DNA of 64,000 nucleotides, from assembly GCA_002389505.1 (NCBI GenBank), contig DGPA01000044.1, positions 233,540-297,539 on the forward strand, written 5' to 3'. Below are positions 63,400 to 64,000 of this stretch, piece after piece; position 1 is the stretch's first letter; every line of letters begins with the position of its first letter. The position numbers and the translations under genes are program-made. This DNA is from Halieaceae bacterium UBA4452 (GTDB lineage: Bacteria > Pseudomonadota > Gammaproteobacteria > Pseudomonadales > Halieaceae). The notes under the pieces are model-generated. The model was not told the DNA's origin. It searched no databases and saw only the letters and a program-made list of their open reading frames with translations.

Positions 63400-64000
63400 T
63401 TACGTCGATTCTTCCGATATCCGCGCCTGCACGACCTCATCGACCAGCCCATACTCAAGGCTCTGTTCGGCGTCCATGAAACGATCACGCTCGGTATCAC
63501 GCTCGATAACCTCGAGTGATTGACCTGTATGCTCGGCCATCAACCGATTCAGGCGTTCGCGAATAATAAGAATTTCACGCGCTTGGATGTCAATGTCTGT
63601 CGCCTGCCCCTGAGCACCGCCTGACGGCTGATGAATCATTGTTCGGGCATTGGGAAGGATCAACCGCTTGCCCTTAGTACCGCCGCCCAATAAAAACGCT
63701 CCCATGGACGCCGCCTGCCCGATGCACATGGTGCTGACGTCGGGCCTTATAAACTGCATTGTGTCATAAATCGACAAACCCGCCGTCACCGACCCACCGG
63801 GTGAATTGATATACAGGTGGATATCTTTATCGGGATTTTCCGACTCTAGAAATAGCAGCTGAGCGACAATAAGATTGGCCATGTAATCTTCTACTGGACC
63901 AACCAAGAACACCACCCGCTCCTTCAGCAAGCGCGAGTAAATATCGAACGAACGCTCGCCCCGAGCCGTTTGCTCGATAACCATGGGGACAAGGCCCAAG
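63400..64000 (-). CDS. clpP: ClpP, ATP-dependent protease proteolytic subunit (5' end cut by window)
   Basis: The 3' part of clpP, about 200 residues, running off the right end of the window. VPMVIEQTARGERSFDIYSRLL is the normal N-terminal region of the mature protein, and the true start, with the short propeptide, lies beyond the edge; the TTG at 63999 is not a believable start. The triad is Ser in GQAASMGAFL (about 98 in this numbering), His in MIHQPSGG (about 123) and Asp in ERDTERDRFM (about 172). It forms the two-ring barrel used by ClpX and ClpA. Confidence 0.95.
   Translation of the reverse strand, partial: LGLVPMVIEQTARGERSFDIYSRLLKERVVFLVGPVEDYMANLIVAQLLFLESENPDKDIHLYINSPGGSVTAGLSIYDTMQFIRPDVSTMCIGQAASMGAFLLGGGTKGKRLILPNARTMIHQPSGGAQGQATDIDIQAREILIIRERLNRLMAEHTGQSLEVIERDTERDRFMDAEQSLEYGLVDEVVQARISEEST

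Noticed and set aside
1..64000. CRISPR arrays, tRNA or rRNA genes, insertion sequences, phage or integrase genes.
   Set aside because: None seen. Intergenic gaps are short and hold no regularly spaced repeats, cloverleaf or transposase frames.

Overview
The window reads as a chromosomal segment of a gammaproteobacterium. Five gene blocks keep the order known from Escherichia coli and relatives: mltD-gloB-(yafS-like methyltransferase)-rnhA-dnaQ, lptFG facing pepA-holC-valS, tatD-rapA, etfAB facing ETF-ubiquinone oxidoreductase, and clpP-clpX-lon-hupB-ppiD. The fatty-acid activation genes, NhaB, the DUF1800/DUF1501 pair and the ETF system together suggest a marine, lipid-using member of the Cellvibrionales (Halieaceae-like). 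That placement is inference from gene content; there is no rRNA gene to confirm it. I see no tRNA or rRNA gene, CRISPR array, insertion sequence, phage gene or att site.

Layout. 1-5.1 kb: a persulfide-dioxygenase-like hydrolase with a SulP transporter, then an aldehyde dehydrogenase-TetR operon whose promoter carries two matching dyads. 5.2-8.8 kb: sohB, nudC, nhaB. 8.8-13.7 kb: dnaQ, rnhA and a methyltransferase, divergent from gloB, mltD and a secreted serine protease. 13.8-23.2 kb: trhO-bolA, an unknown protein coupled to an RDD membrane protein, lptFG, pepA-holC-valS. 23.2-24.6 kb: two cold-shock-domain genes (one membrane-anchored) and a methyltransferase. 24.6-30.3 kb: a TPR-type exported protein, a LysR regulator separated from it by what looks like a small structured RNA with its own promoter and terminator, and a DUF1800/DUF1501 pair. 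30.5-34 kb: tatD-rapA.

34-44.8 kb is a lipid and CoA-ester region: an exported DUF3604 protein, a crotonase with an altered active site, an acyl-CoA dehydrogenase, SprT, two acyl-CoA synthetases, a patatin phospholipase and a small-molecule kinase of the APH type. The kinase with the dehydrogenase resembles a split form of the ACAD10/ACAD11 4-hydroxyacid system. Electrons from acyl-CoA oxidation would pass to EtfAB and the ETF-ubiquinone oxidoreductase at 52.7-56.4 kb.

The most notable system is the seven-gene run at 44.9-51.1 kb: a DUF1445 protein, PxpA, PxpB, PxpC, a DUF4392 protein, a D-amino-acid transaminase and an alanine racemase, nearly all overlapping or a few bases apart. DUF1445 and DUF4392 are the two halves of the vertebrate D-glutamate cyclase, here encoded separately on either side of the 5-oxoprolinase genes. 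The whole reads as a pathway taking D-alanine and D-glutamate, as released from peptidoglycan, into L-glutamate and pyruvate.

56.5-64 kb holds DUF1285, ppiD, hupB (clear promoter and terminator), lon (sigma-32-like promoter), clpX and the 3' part of clpP, which runs off the right edge.
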